This document shows positions 35,693-47,344 of a DNA stretch of 64,000 nucleotides, one piece after another. Both the position numbers and the translations under genes were made by a program. The stretch's first letter is position 1. Each line of letters starts with the position of its first letter. Origin of the DNA: Crambe crambe (Eukaryota > Porifera > Demospongiae > Poecilosclerida > Crambeidae); contig OZ004583.1 in assembly GCA_963924555.1 (NCBI GenBank), forward strand, positions 8,322,582 through 8,386,581, read 5' to 3'. The notes beneath the pieces were generated by a model. That model ran no database searches. It saw nothing but the letters and a program-made list of their open reading frames with translations, and had not been told where the DNA came from.

Positions 35693-36424
35693 AGTAAGAT
35701 CATTGGCACAGATCTCATCACATGCCTAACCAAAACACTAAGGGGATGGGGGTGTCTTTTGTAATTCTTGAAAAGATACAAGACGATCTCAAAGACCATG
35801 AATCTCTAGTACCTATCAGGGTTTCATTATACCGGGGGATGAAGGTTGAGAAATAAGGGGGAGGGGGCAGCATATCTGCACACTTGTGTGTGGAAAATTT
35901 TTGGCCTAACCATGCCCACTTTTGCCTGACCTCACCTTTTTGGTGGACTGTATGATATTAACAATGACTATGTATTGTATGTATTGTCAATGGACATTAC
36001 ATCACCTATCAATATGTGCTCTAAGGACCTTCAGAGCTGGTACCTATCCCCGGAAATTTGATCTATCTATTCTTTGTAATGTCTCTTAGCCTTGGGGGAC
36101 TCAGCCATGCTCATCTAACTAAGCATAGTACTATAAATGGAATAGAAGGCTTGCTGTAACTATGTCATTTAGTTAATTTACTGAAATCCCAAGGGTGAAC
36201 CCCTGCCTCTTCTTTCACATACTATTATCTATCTCCCTTTCTGCCCCCACAGAGTTCACTTGTTGAAGTAAATCATCAAGATTGTGATCATGGCTTATGG
36301 CTTATGATTGAAAGGTGGGTGTTATAACAGTTAGTGCATGTATTGTCCTAGTATCGTCTCTTGATGTTTCAATGTCACCATGAGTAGAGAAATGAAGCTA
36401 GTGGTTTGGGGATCTGGGTACCGG

Positions 36425-36643
36425 CAAGGGCGTATTGAGCCGCAAAGCGGCAAGAGGGCATGCAACTAGTATAGACGGCAAAATGTAAATTGTTACTATA
36501 TTTAACCACAGTTTACTGCAGTATCCGGACATATGCAGACGGAACCTAAGCTATTTATAGTAATATTTTACATTACGCCGTCTATATACAGAGCATTGGA
36601 AGTTGCATGCCCTCTTGTCGCTTCGCGACTCAATAAGCCCTTG
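36425..36643. mobile_element. 219-bp fold-back MITE
   Basis: Long imperfect arms begin CAAGGGCKTATTGAGYCGC and include AGAGGGCATGCAACT and TATAGACGGC, facing each other across a TTTAACC-rich centre. No clear target duplication was seen. Confidence 0.75.
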
Positions 36644-37327
36644 TAGTGCCTGCTTGGGCCCATAATATATTGTCTACATCGTGGTGCACTGGAATGATGC
36701 AGTGATATACATTTCTTTTATATTCCTTTCATATAACTTACAGATACAACTTGCCTCTCTAACTGAAGGAGTTTCTCTATAATTCCATGAAGATGGATGG
36801 GAGTAATAGTTTCACTCTTGTTTACAAAGAGAACATGGACCATCAGGATGTTGAGGGTGGCAAGGATGAACTTTTGACATGACTAATTTTGGTTTTAATA
36901 TTCTATTATTATTCAATAAATGAAGCACGCATAACTACTTATATAATACTTTTGCAGTTACAGTTTTTGGATATTTGGTGCATCTATCATTAAGCTACTT
37001 AGTGAGGGGGGTGACTAATACTGTCTTGCTTGCGGAATGATTTGTGCCAAAAGTCTACAGACCTACCTGCTTACTTTACAACGTGGTTAATTACTTCGTA
37101 CAAGAAAACGAATGAACATTTCAAGAACGATGGGATAGAACACTTCTTCCTTGTTATTTTTGTAGCTGCTCTTGTAGCTAACCTTTTTTTTGCGGCCTGT
37201 GTATAATTTTTCATGTAGCTAACATTATTGATAAATTCGCGGAGTTAAAAATTGCTTTGAAAAAGGAAATGTATTATTTCAATGTCACTTCCGGTCGGGT
37301 GGCTACGCGACTGTTCTGCCATATGTA

Positions 37328-37394
37328 CCTCGAATCCTCGTCGCCAGTTACAGTGTTCAAAGAAGAAACCGCTTGTGTGCTTGGACCGCGTGGC
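37328..37394 (-). repeat. Gypsy 5' LTR scrap and primer-site region
   Basis: 37348-37394 is identical to the end of the 3' LTR (22828-22874). It is followed on the minus strand by CTGGCGACGAGGATTCGAGG, a usual position and wording for the primer-binding region of Gypsy elements. Upstream of 37394 the similarity to the 3' LTR stops abruptly, so most of the 5' LTR is lost or replaced. Confidence 0.6.
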
Positions 37395-37641
37395 GGACAT
37401 CTCGATGCAAATGGTCTGTTCCCAAAATTTTAAGTTGCTATCACTGATTCACAGTTTGAACTTGATAAGATATGCACAAACCTTTAATCAGAAATGAGAT
37501 ATGACTGTTGGTTTACAGCTCCAGACCCACTGTTGTGATGTCATCAAAACGTCAGGTGTAATAGCTTATTTGCATAACCTTTAAATAGATAATTAGAACT
37601 TGCGGTCTGGGGGTGTTGCGCTCTATTTGGAGTATCAGAAA

Positions 37642-38997
37642 ATGGTTCATTCCTGTGTCGTTCCTGGCTGTACTAACAGTTCATCAAAGATGCCCCACCT
37701 TTCTTTCCATCGACTGCCACTGAAAGACAAAACTTTGCTGAAGGTATGGATCCACAAAATTGGGAGAAAGAACCTTCCTTTGAACAGCAATTCAAGGGTT
37801 TGCAGTAATCACTTTGTTAACAGTGCCCATAGACTACTTAGGAAGGATGAGTACCCATCAAAGAATCTCCCAAAGCTAGCTACTCAAATCACTCCAGTAA
37901 GGAGAAGACCATCTCCAAAGAGAAGGTTGGAAGTATCCTTTGCAACTAGTCTTGGTCTTAGTGATGATGTTGACATACCCTCACCACCTGTTAGAGATGC
38001 TACTACTACTACAGAATTAACTGGTGATCATGTGGAGGGATTAAATCTAAAGGTAACTCAATTGAACCAGAATGTAGCCAGCTTACAGAAGAATGTTCTT
38101 TCTCAAGTTTTCTTTGGAAAACATAGGACATGATGACAAAATAATTGCTTTTTATACTGGATTTCCAAGCTTTGAATCTCTAAAAGCATGCTTTGATTTC
38201 CTTGGACCTTCTGTCCATAATTTGATCTATTGGAATGCTAAATGTACACCACCTGATTCTAAAGGCAGGGGTCGAAATCGGACCCTTCCACCTCTGGAGG
38301 AATTCTTTATGGTGTTGGTACGATTGCGCCTTGGCTTGTTTGAGCAAGATTTAGCTCATCGTTTTAACCTGTCATGTTCTACGATCTCTAGAATTTTTGC
38401 AACCTGGATAAACTTTTTGTACATGAAACTGAAAGATATTCCACTGTGGCCACCCCGGGGAATCATTCGTAGTACCATGTCCAAACACTATACCCTTTCA
38501 CAAGAGTAATACTGGATGCTACTGAAATATTCATAGAGAAACCTTCTCTCCCCGATGTTCAACAAATGACTTTTTCAAATTATAAGAATAAGAATACATA
38601 CAAGGCTTTAATTGGGATATCCCCTTGTGGAGCCATTATCTTTATTTCTGACCTTTACTCTGGATGCATTTCTGACAAGCAACTAACAAAGCAGAGTGGC
38701 ATATTGACTTTGTTGGAGAGGGGTGATTCTGTCGTGGCTGACAGAGGCTTCGATATTCAGGATGACTTGACACTTCTTGGTGTCAAGCTAAACATGCCTC
38801 CCTTTTTGCGTGGGAAATCTGTTGGATGAGGATGAAATGATAGAAACTAGGAGGATAGCTTCAGTGCGCATACATGTTGAGAGGGCTATGGAGCGTATTA
38901 AAAACTAGATCGCGTCATACCCGCTTCTTTAACAGACCTAGCAAACCAAATGTTTTTTGTATCATCAGCATTGTCAAACTTTTGGCCACCACTGTGT
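37642..38997 (+). pseudogene. THAP-domain DDE transposase, multiply frameshifted
   Basis: It starts at ATG 37642 with a THAP zinc finger (CVVPGC, MPHLSFHRLP, VCSNHF). After a linker, the frame changes near 38110 to an HTH region (GFPSFESLKACFDFLG, FNLSCSTISRIFATW), then near 38490 to the DDE part with Asp in ILDATEIFIE and Asp in ADRGFDIQDD, near 38822 to RIHVERAMERIKN (Glu), and near 38905 to the tail (ASLTDLANQMFFVSS). At least four frame changes are needed to read through, so it is dead, but each catalytic residue is still present. Confidence 0.8.
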
Positions 38998-39004
38998 TAA
39001 AATA

Positions 39005-41037
39005 TTATAAAAAATATGATGGTTTGTGCATAGGATATACAAGTTCAGGTAGAATATGTTTGAAGTAATATTCTTTGAGCTGAGGAATACATTTCTGTTC
39101 CCATTCTTGATCAGGATAAATTCGCTCAACTAGGATGCCTTTAGTTGTATACACACAAAAATCACAACCACAACTATCAGAGCAAACATACAGTTCCAAT
39201 TACACTTGATGATAATACTCGTGAGTTCTTTTTAGTCTAGGGATTCCATCATCAGAAGTATAGCAGTAGAAAGACGACTCTTGGCAAGCCAATCTAGGTG
39301 GTGTGTCTCGTACACTATAGGGACATTTTATCTCCAATAGTCCGGTGCTGTAGGGTGGATCCACCACTATTCCATCAGGTGAGGCACCAAGCCAAGGTTT
39401 GTGGGGATGCACAAAGAAACCACACTGCCTAAGTTTTAGTTCTGTGTGCCCATTCTCCTGCATGTATTCAACATATTTCTGGAGTGCAATAGGTTCATTG
39501 TCTCGACCCCACTTAATAGGTGCCGGTACTATGGTGAATGGTTTGGTATAGAGAACATTTCTAAGGAGAGCTGGTGTTTTTGAGATTTGTGTCAAAATTT
39601 TGCAACATTTTGATCCTGTAATTCTTTTATAGCGTGCTTGATACCAAAGAGAACAATGAGATTGTTGTACTGTCATTTGTTCAAGTTTAGTTCGCTCCTC
39701 GGAAGATATACTCAAATCTGTAATAATCTTCTCGCTGAGAAACTGCATCTCGTCAGAAGTATAGGGGCAAGTTTGAAATCTCACAGGATCAGGTGGGGAA
39801 ATGCTAGTCTTGCCAGTACTGCACTCCAGTTTCTTACTATAGGCTGTGTGATCATGTAGTACAATTTCAACTTTAGGAACTAGAATTGTCAACAATGCAC
39901 AGGGTTTTCCAAGTGATAACAAATCTGTCCTTAACTTTTCAAGAGCAATAGGATCAGTTTGGCGGCAATCAACTGGTCGTGGATCAAAATTGCTTGGAAT
40001 TCTTGGATTTCGTATTAATTTTCGTGGTGTATCAGCCATAATTACCTGCTGATGTCTTCTAATGTCTTCCACAGCAATTGGATCAACTTTTTTGGCACGA
40101 GGCTTGTTCCACTCTTGAAGCCTTTGAGTGCAGGTAAGAAACTCGGGCATGCTTCCTTTAGCACAGAAATTCTGAACTGCATAGCACAATGCTCCTATAT
40201 GCTTACAAGTTCCAGTGGGACCTTTACCTCCTGGACATCCACATTCTGCTGTCAGTATGTCATTGTTCTTATCAGTGTTCATAGACATCAATAACTTATA
40301 CACACGATCTTTTTTCATCTCTGGTAGACATTTTGCTTTTAAAAATAGTGCTTCCTTGTTTTGGGATGCTTGAATTTCTTGCACATGGCCACAAAGATAT
40401 AGATTCATAGCAGACTGATTGATTGCCTTAAATTACTAGATTTTGACACAGTTCTCGTAACAAAGTATGTTACTATTTGGGCATTAGTAAACCTAGGAAC
40501 ACTAGAAGGTGATTTACACATTACTTTTAACTCTTTCCAAGACTGCTCTTGTCTTATGGTTACTGGTAGCATGGAAGTTCGGTCATCAAGCTTATTAGTT
40601 TCATTATCAGGCTGATCATCAGTAGACCTTTCATTTCTTCCATCAGCATCTGGATCAATGATGGCATTAGCCCAACCATTAGCTATATAAGCTCGAATCC
40701 TGTAAGCATAGATAAAATTATTTAGTCTGACCTTACACGTAGCTAGGTTTAAGTTATAGCTTAGATCATAAAAGGTTTCTGGCCTAGTTTGCTCTAGACC
40801 AACAATAGTCTGTGCAAAGTACTTATGGCTAAAATGTAGTGTCATCACTACCACTACAGCTTGTGGTGGCATAATAATAGCTAGCTAAAGCATTTTAGTA
40901 TTCACCAACATTAAAACTTACCTTGAAACCAAATCAGCCTTTTTGCCCCTGGTAGAAGCAGCTCTACACTGAAGCCACCTTTTCAATTCAGGAACTTTCA
41001 GTGCACTAGGGTCTTTTCCCTGCAACGCCAGGGACAT
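39005..41037 (-). pseudogene. SAP-SWIM-YqaJ nuclease of the element
   Basis: Exon 1 (about 40922-41037) encodes a SAP-like motif (LKVPELKRWLQCRAASTRGK). It splices to RIRAYIANGWANAIIDPDAD near 40697. After a one-base frame change near 40430 comes a SWIM finger (CGCPGGKGPTGTCKH near 40220), then the YqaJ/lambda-exonuclease-like domain: GRDNEPIALQKY, LGASPDGIVV and LLEIKCP, the PD-(D/E)xK core. A stop at about 39200 interrupts the frame. The same frame goes on to CDFCVYTTKGILVERI, so this is a nonsense change rather than the true end. In such elements the nuclease is thought to help transposition; that is family knowledge, not seen here. Confidence 0.8.
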
Positions 41038-41086
41038 CAACCTCACTTAAGGCCATTCTCTAACTACTCCAAATAGAGCGCAAAGG

Positions 41087-43192
41087 GTGGTCGGACATAC
41101 GCCCACGCATGGTTGCTATGGGAAAATATCTCAACAATTGTCTGCAGCAGGATCTTCTAACAAGCACAGGACTGTGAAGTGCTAAAGTAATACTACACAC
41201 GGCAAAAATGAAGGGAAATGGATAATTCTTACCAAGGTTATGAGCTACGTCATTTTCAAGATAAACGGCACTCCATCTAGACGATCGCTAGCAGGCAATC
41301 GCTGATTTTTGCTCTACTACCTTCTATTCTAGTCTCCTACAAAGTTACGTTTAGCTTTTGTTGATTTAAACTTTACTTTTCTATTTATCTATATATGACC
41401 CTGTATATTCAGCTGCATACAAATTCTAGACCGTATATGCATAAAAAGGAAACGTAACTTTATTCATCTTAACACTTGCATGTAACATATGGGCCGAATC
41501 CCATACTTCGTTCCTGAGTTAGAGTAGCTAGAACTGTAGAACCTATATATAAATCTGCCCACTAACATTATTGCTAGCCACGCCCCCTTAATAATTGTGC
41601 GCGCGAGTGAAATCTCCTGTAGCTTTGGCGGCTCTGAAAAGAGCCGCGCCGGTTGAAAAACAGGTCGAGGCGATCACAAAGAGAGATCCCAGAGAGAAGG
41701 CTGAAGTTGGCGAGGGCTCAGGTAGTCGTGCCGGTGACTAAGGGCGAAGAATCTTCGACAGCTTCTCCCGAAGGGGCTTGCTATTCACGTCCTTGTCCTT
41801 TAGGACTTGCTGGAAGACTTCTCTGTCCTTGTGTTTGGATCGAAGCTTCACAAGATCTTCATAAGTGAAACCCAAATCATCCAGTCGTTTGGCCTGAGGT
41901 TTGGTGATGGTAGGCTTCCCTAGAGACTTGATGAGGGCAGTTGTTCTTTGGAAGGTTCTCTTTTGCTCAATCCACGCATTCATCTGCTTCTTTGGAGAGC
42001 GAGTGGGAAGTTTGGAGAGGCAACTGACTAAGGAGGGATGAGTGAAAACCTTCTCCATTGCTAGGATGTCTGGCCCTCAGGAAAGTGTCTGCAGAAGATG
42101 GCATTTGTGGATGAATCCTTATCGGTAATTATTTCCTTGATGGAAAAACCAGAATCCTTCACCTTTCCCATCAACTCGTCCAGCATGTCACCCTCTGCTC
42201 CTCCAGAGGTACCTTCCCAGTTATGCCCTGGTCCTCTCTTTGTGCGGTGGGTGAACCACATAATATCACCTGATTTGAAATCGTGGATGGTAGCTGAGGC
42301 ATTGTTGGAGTAGTGGCCCCGTGTCAGGTAAAACCCATCAAATGAAGCTACCCACTTCTTTGCATCACCCCTCTGTACTATCATTTGTCTTACCCGACTA
42401 GAGGACCACTCTGCCAACTCGGTGACATGCTGCTCAAGCCTCTCTATTATCCGGTGCCACTGTTTATCTGAGCAAGTCGGGAGTCCCAACCACTCACTCA
42501 TCCTAATGTAGTCTGCATAGAGCTGGCCACTGAAAAGAAATGTCAAGACTGGATAGTATTGGTTCCATGAGCATGTTGACTCATGGATACGGAGAGTTCC
42601 GGGATGACTAAAACCAACACTACCACTAGAGACGTAAGCCGACAAAGTAGAAAAGTCATATGGTAGACCCACCTGCTCTGCTGCTTGCACAAGCTTTTGC
42701 ACTGTTGCATTAACTGAGGGGTCTGCAGGAGGGGGAGAAGGATCTGAAGTGAGAGATGCTGGGGAGTGATCTGCAATGAGAGCAGGAAATTCTGAGGGAG
42801 AACAATTGATAAGAGAAGAAGATTCTGGGAGAGAAGGAGATTCTGGGAGAGAAGGAGATTCTGGGGGAGCAGGGCCTGAATCAGCCGGCACACATTCTAC
42901 AACAATGTTGTATATAATCATTCATATTATATATTTTTTTAATTTTATTATTTACCTCTCCTGGCATTGCATCTCTGCTTCCTGCTTGCTATTACTGCTG
43001 CAAGTTGCAGCTTCTTCTTCCTAGAAACCATACTAACCTCAGACAAAGATAACTTTGATAATCGATGATTGCGCGCCAAATTGCTACTACACTGTTATTT
43101 TAGCGAAGTATTATTGTACGCGAAAGCCACGCGGTTGTAATTAACCGTGCGTGGTTAAAACCGTACAACCGCGCGTTACTATGTCCGACCAC
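41087..43192 (-). mobile_element. Transposon remnant with GTGGTCGGACATA ends
   Basis: GTGGTCGGACATA at 41087-41099 and its inverse at 43180-43192 bound a segment holding one transposase gene. The region 43095-43175 contains further imperfect palindromes (CGTGCGTGGTTAAAACC). No target duplication was found. Its left end directly abuts the ISL2EU-like element. Confidence 0.55.
41738..43031 (-). pseudogene. Mutator/Kolobok-like transposase, internally deleted
   Basis: Exon 1 is 42956-43031 (MVSRKKKLQLAAVIASRKQR, donor GTAAAT), spliced in frame to a second exon from 42896. That exon has a Ser/Pro-rich stretch with three SLPE-type repeats, then VASFDGFYLTRGHYSNNASA, HRTKRGPGHNWEGTSGGAEG and EIITDKDSS, ending at a stop at 42061. 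A second frame (41738-42058, RSPKKQMNAWIEQKRTFQ) looks like the C-terminal part. The middle of the catalytic region appears deleted at the join. The family name is a best guess from DG-x-Y-x-x-RG and the following motifs. Confidence 0.6.
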
Positions 43193-43383
43193 GATACGTA
43201 CGTGCATAGTTTGTGGCTACAGCTCAATAGACACCCGGTGTCGGAGGGTAGAATGTCCCCCGTGTAGATTGTCCCCCTGGACACTCTACCCTAGGGTAGA
43301 GTGTCCAGAGGACATCCTGCCCTAGAGTGAAATGTCCCCCTGCAGTGTGGACTGTCCCCCCCGCGTTACATCGCTCTACACAT

Positions 43384-43395
43384 GATGCGCATGCG
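43384..43395. promoter_or_regulatory. NRF1-like palindrome upstream of the Ginger1 start
   Basis: ATGCGCATGCGT lies about 22 bases before the Ginger1 start codon (43417). It fits the NRF1 site YGCGCAYGCGCR except at one end. The same word is placed similarly in the MULE at 55992. A promoter role is inference. Confidence 0.4.
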
Positions 43396-43416
43396 TATTA
43401 ATTTTTACCGTGCAAG

Positions 43417-43790
43417 ATGGCTAAAGATCTGCACGAGTATGATGCTATCTATGAGTATCTTCGCAGCGGAAGTTACCCATCCGATTTCAACAAAAACCAG
43501 AAGAGAGCACTTCGGAGAAAAGCTTCTACCAACTATAGCGTAGATAAAGAGCACTTGCTTTATCAAAGAAGTGGTAGTTGGAAGCAAGTACCTAGACATA
43601 GTGAAGAAAGGTATAGGTCATCCAGAAGGTATTAAATTCACCCTAGGCCTTTTTTTTCTGGGGCTACCCTGTAGTCCTATTTGTAAATTAATGTTGTAGG
43701 ATAATAATTATTGCAGGTGCTTGGTCTGACATACAATTAGTAGCTAGCTATAAATAAATGTATAAAACACAGCAGGAGGAATAGTACTGT

Positions 43791-43850
<60 letters not shown>

Positions 43851-46800
43851 GTGGTCATTTAGGTCGTGATAAGACCTATGATAAAATCTTTGAAAGATTT
43901 TATTGGAAGAATCTTTGGAATGATGTCAAAGAATATATTCGAACCTGCACCGTGTGTCAAACTACCAATGATGCAAAGTTTGCAAAGCAATCTGCAAGTT
44001 TACATCCAATTCCTGTGAAACCTGAAGTTTGGAGACAGGTAACTACATGATAGCTAATGTGGTTAGTTGCATAATGTAGTAATGGAATTTTTTCCAGGTT
44101 GGCATTGATCTAATAGGTCCACTTCCACTAACTGAATCTGGGAACCGATATATCATCACCTTAGTGGATTATTTTTCAAAGTGGCCTGAAGCCGAAGCAG
44201 TACCAAGCAAAGATGCAAAAGGAGTGGCTTCATTCTTATATAAGATGATCTGCAGGTAATATTTATCAGCTGCTGATAGCTATATGTAGCTAACTACACA
44301 CATGACACATTTGCACTTTCAGGCATGGTTGCACCAAAATTGTTATTTCTGACCAAGGAAGAGAATTCGTGAATAAACTTAATGAGAATCTCTTCAAAAT
44401 ATGCAAGACAGAACATCGGATTTCTACAGCATACCATCCCCAAACAAACGGTTTAGTGGAACGGTTCAACCAGACACTTCAACGTTCCCTTATAAAACTA
44501 ACAAATAAAGAACAGAATAATTGGGATGAGTACATTGATGGAGTCCCTTTTGCTTATAGGACAGCAAAGCAAAAATCTACCAAAATAACTCCATTTGAGT
44601 TGATGTACTGTAGGTGAGGTATACTGCTGATTTTACTCACGTTTGAACATTGCGTTTTCTGTATGACCTTTGACCCTTAAAAGAAAATGGGTGCTAACGC
44701 ATGCGCAATGGCCTACGCGATTTTCAAACGCAAGTGAAATCAGCAGTATGTAGAATTTGCTGATTTACTGTAGCTGCATGTGGTAATTGACTTTCTTGCT
44801 GACTTTCTTGCTGACTTAACTGTACTGTGGTAGAACTTTCTTGCTGACTTGACTCCACTATGGCAGTTCTAGAACTTTCTTGGTGTGTGTGTTGTGTTGT
44901 GTGTGTGCACGCACATGTGTAAGGTGACAGATCACCACTGGCTGCCAAGTTAAAATAAAGCCACTGGGCAATATCATATACTACTTAATAAAGTGACCTA
45001 CCACCTTGATACTAGCTACGTAGCTAATAGGAGTGCATGATGTACTTCATCATAGTCCTTGCTAAAGTTCAGTTTAATCATGTAACTAATAATAGGAAGC
45101 CAGTCCTTCCTATTGAGTTTGAGCTACATGGAAATGATGAGTTAGTTGATGAAGATGGTGTGCCTGAATACTGCGTCAAAATTTTGAAAACAAAAAAATC
45201 TTTATTCGCCAAGGCTGACAAGAATATCAAAGACGCCCAGAAACGATATAAACGAGATTATGATAAGAAGTATGCCCATAAAAAGGTATAAGCATAATAG
45301 GACTAATAGTATTCATTAATAAATGATGAACAGGAACTCAAAATAAGAGCACTTGTACTTCTACACAATAGTGCTCGTGATGGGAGAAAAGGTGATAAGC
45401 TTGCTAAGCGTTGGTTGGGACCATATAAAATTTATGAGAATCTGGGGAAAGGTGTGTACAAATTGGAAAATCCAAGTACTGGTAAACTTCTGAAGAGAAC
45501 ATTCAATTCTTGCAGGTAACACTTTGCTAAAGCTCAATGATAACACACACTTACACATTAATTTTAGGCTGAAGTTATTCTTCAAACACTCACCACTGAA
45601 AATTAAACTCGAGGGTAATAGTGACATTTTCCAGCTCGATTCATCAACTGAATCATCAAGCCAGATGAGTACCAAAGTCTCCAATTCATTATCTACAAGT
45701 AACAAAAAATCTCTTTTCGGTACTTAATAGAACATTGAAGCCATGGTCCTTAATTATTTATGTATATCTTTCCTTCACCTTTGTCCCCCTTGATTCCTTC
45801 AGAAAACAAATTGAGAAACTGCGGTGATGAGAATGTTAATGGTTAGTTTCATAAAGAACAAAGTTCATTTTGATCAGAATCATAACTGCCTGCAGATACT
45901 AGTTTATATGTTTGGGATACTGAAGAGATAAGTACAGGAACAGGATTCACAACAAGTAGTCCCAATCGCACAGGAGGAAATCTTCCAGATTTTATCACCA
46001 CTCTCAATGAAGAACCATCAATTATTGCTAAAACTATAGAGCGTAAGAAAATCAAAACAACAAAATTTAATTAATCCATGCATAAAATTATATTAATATC
46101 AGCTATGGTGGTCGACAAGCAAAACCCTGTACTTCAACATCTTAGTCTCGAAGAGTTACAGTTAAGGGTTTCAGAAGAATTAAGTTCAATGAAGAGTTTG
46201 AAGGTGAGGCTCCACATTCCTTTTGGTATAATAACATAATTATGTATTCTAAACTTCATAGGCCTTTGAAACAGAGTTCAGTAAATACTCAAGTAAAAGA
46301 TGTGAGTTGGTATAATTTCACATAATTGGAATTACTTTATTATAATAATTATTTAGATGAATTGAAATGCAGTAGCAATTCAATTGTCTGCCTCACAAGT
46401 GACCAGTACCATGCAGTTTGTGATTATATCGTATCCAAAGTGTGTACCAAGAATATGAAGGTATACTAGCTATACTATACACTGTATGTCTAATAGTATT
46501 ATAACGGTTTATTGCAGAATTTCTCATTTGCCATGGATGTAGTATATCCTGAAGTAATGAAGAATATTCTTATGAGTATCTTTAAATGCTCAAGTGAAGA
46601 GGTACAATAATTTTTTGTGTGTATGTACCATAAAATTATCGTGATGTTAGGCATTGCAGCTGATGTACAAGACAGAGGAAAAGCAAGATCTTGATGAACC
46701 TGAATTCACATATGGTATAGCTACAACCTTACACATTTCTACATAATAATATTATACATGTATTTTGATGCAGGTAAATTAGACCTAAGTGTTTACGACT

Positions 46801-47344
46801 ATGTGAAGAAGAAGAGGAGTATAATCACAAACACAGGTATCCTATAGCTATTCCTATGTAAGCTACAATAATTATAGTTTTGCATGTATAACATCAGCAA
46901 TGGAACCTGATAATCCACAAAAAGAAGTACCATTAGTAGGACAAGAAGATAGAGAGGAGAGTGGAAAAAACCAGGAAAGAGTGAAGGAATTGAGAGGTAC
47001 ATTCGACTGTCATGGCAGTAAAAATAATAACCCTGTGTGTTTTGGCAGCTTTTGTCGATTTGACTACTGAAGGACCCAAATCATTACATGAAGAGAAGTA
47101 CTGGATCAAGGAATTACAGTTGAATGAAGATGATCGCCAGTGTATACTACCCAATCAGTGGCTCAATGACAAAATAATCAATGTTGCTCAAAAGCTACTT
47201 AAAAGAAGTCATCCTGAGGTTAATGGTCTTCAGAAGACATATCTTGGCGAGACACTTACATATACAATCGAACGTGGTACTGTCATCGTTGTAAAATATA
47301 ACAGTCAACTGCTAGCTATGTCTCGATTTTATTATCTAATATAA
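43417..47344 (+). CDS. Ginger1 integrase-type transposase with Ulp1-like tail
   Basis: Exons recognised: 1 (43417 to about 43630), 43851-44038, 44098-44255, 44323-44613, 45096-45285, 45334-45515, 45568 to about 45700, then about nine small exons to 47040, and a last one ending at 47344. The core has the zinc site (GGHLGRDKTYDKI, CTVC) and the rve catalytic residues in GIDLIGPLP, ISDQGREF and GLVERFNQ, followed by a KRWLGPYKIYENLGKGVYKL chromo-like segment. Exon 1 needs a change of frame near 43580 to join exon 2, so it may be broken there. The last exon is homologous to the start of an Ulp1 protease domain (NQWLNDKIINVAQKLL) but stops before any His, Asp or Cys of the active site. Confidence 0.7.
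43793..43848. repeat. GT microsatellite forming an intron 3' end
   Basis: About 28 GT units run to within two bases of the AG acceptor of Ginger1 exon 2, so the usual pyrimidine tract is replaced by a GT run. Confidence 0.85.
44624..44746. mobile_element. 123-bp MITE in a Ginger1 intron
   Basis: CTGCTGATTTTACTCACG and a close inverse face each other, with TA outside both ends (44622-44623 and 44747-44748). A GCATGCGC word lies near the centre. It makes this intron (44614-45095) much longer than its neighbours. Confidence 0.75.

Larger units (their letters stand above)
34677..37313. mobile_element. 2.6-kb non-autonomous DNA element in the gag start
   Basis: The ends are CAGTCGYGTAGCCACC and its inverse, followed inside by CCGGAAGTGAC on both sides. 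The 4-base flanks are TTCT (34673-34676 and 37314-37317). Removing the element and one TTCT gives a continuous gag start. No convincing gene was found; a 134-codon frame at 34909-35313 has no recognised domain. It contains two fold-back MITEs (35580-35692 and 36425-36643). The family was not identified. Confidence 0.75.
22828..37394 (-). mobile_element. Gypsy LTR retrotransposon, degraded and twice interrupted
   Basis: Reading right to left: a 47-base LTR scrap (37348-37394), a primer-site-like TGGCGACGAGGATTCGAGG (37328-37346), the gag start at 37322, an inserted element (34677-37313), gag (34228-34676), an inserted pogo element (26709-34225), the end of gag and pol (23029-26706), a short GGGAGGG purine tract, and an LTR (22828-22998). 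The 47 bases at 22828-22874 and 37348-37394 are identical; the rest of the two ends differs. Without the two insertions the element would be about 4.4 kb. Orientation, gene order and the PBS word are typical of the Gypsy/Metaviridae group. Confidence 0.8.
37616..41083. mobile_element. ISL2EU-like element, THAP transposase plus YqaJ nuclease
   Basis: Two convergent genes, a THAP-DDE transposase (+) and a SAP-SWIM-YqaJ protein (-), lie between inverted copies of TTGCGCTCTATTTGGAGTA (37616-37634 and 41065-41083), which may be internal parts of the true ends. The pair transposase + YqaJ is known from ISL2EU/IS4EU elements (from memory). Both genes are broken. Confidence 0.75.

Noticed and set aside
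43793..44050. Frame starting with alternating Cys-Val
   Set aside because: The start is a GT microsatellite; only the part after the AG at 43850 is a real exon of the Ginger1 gene.
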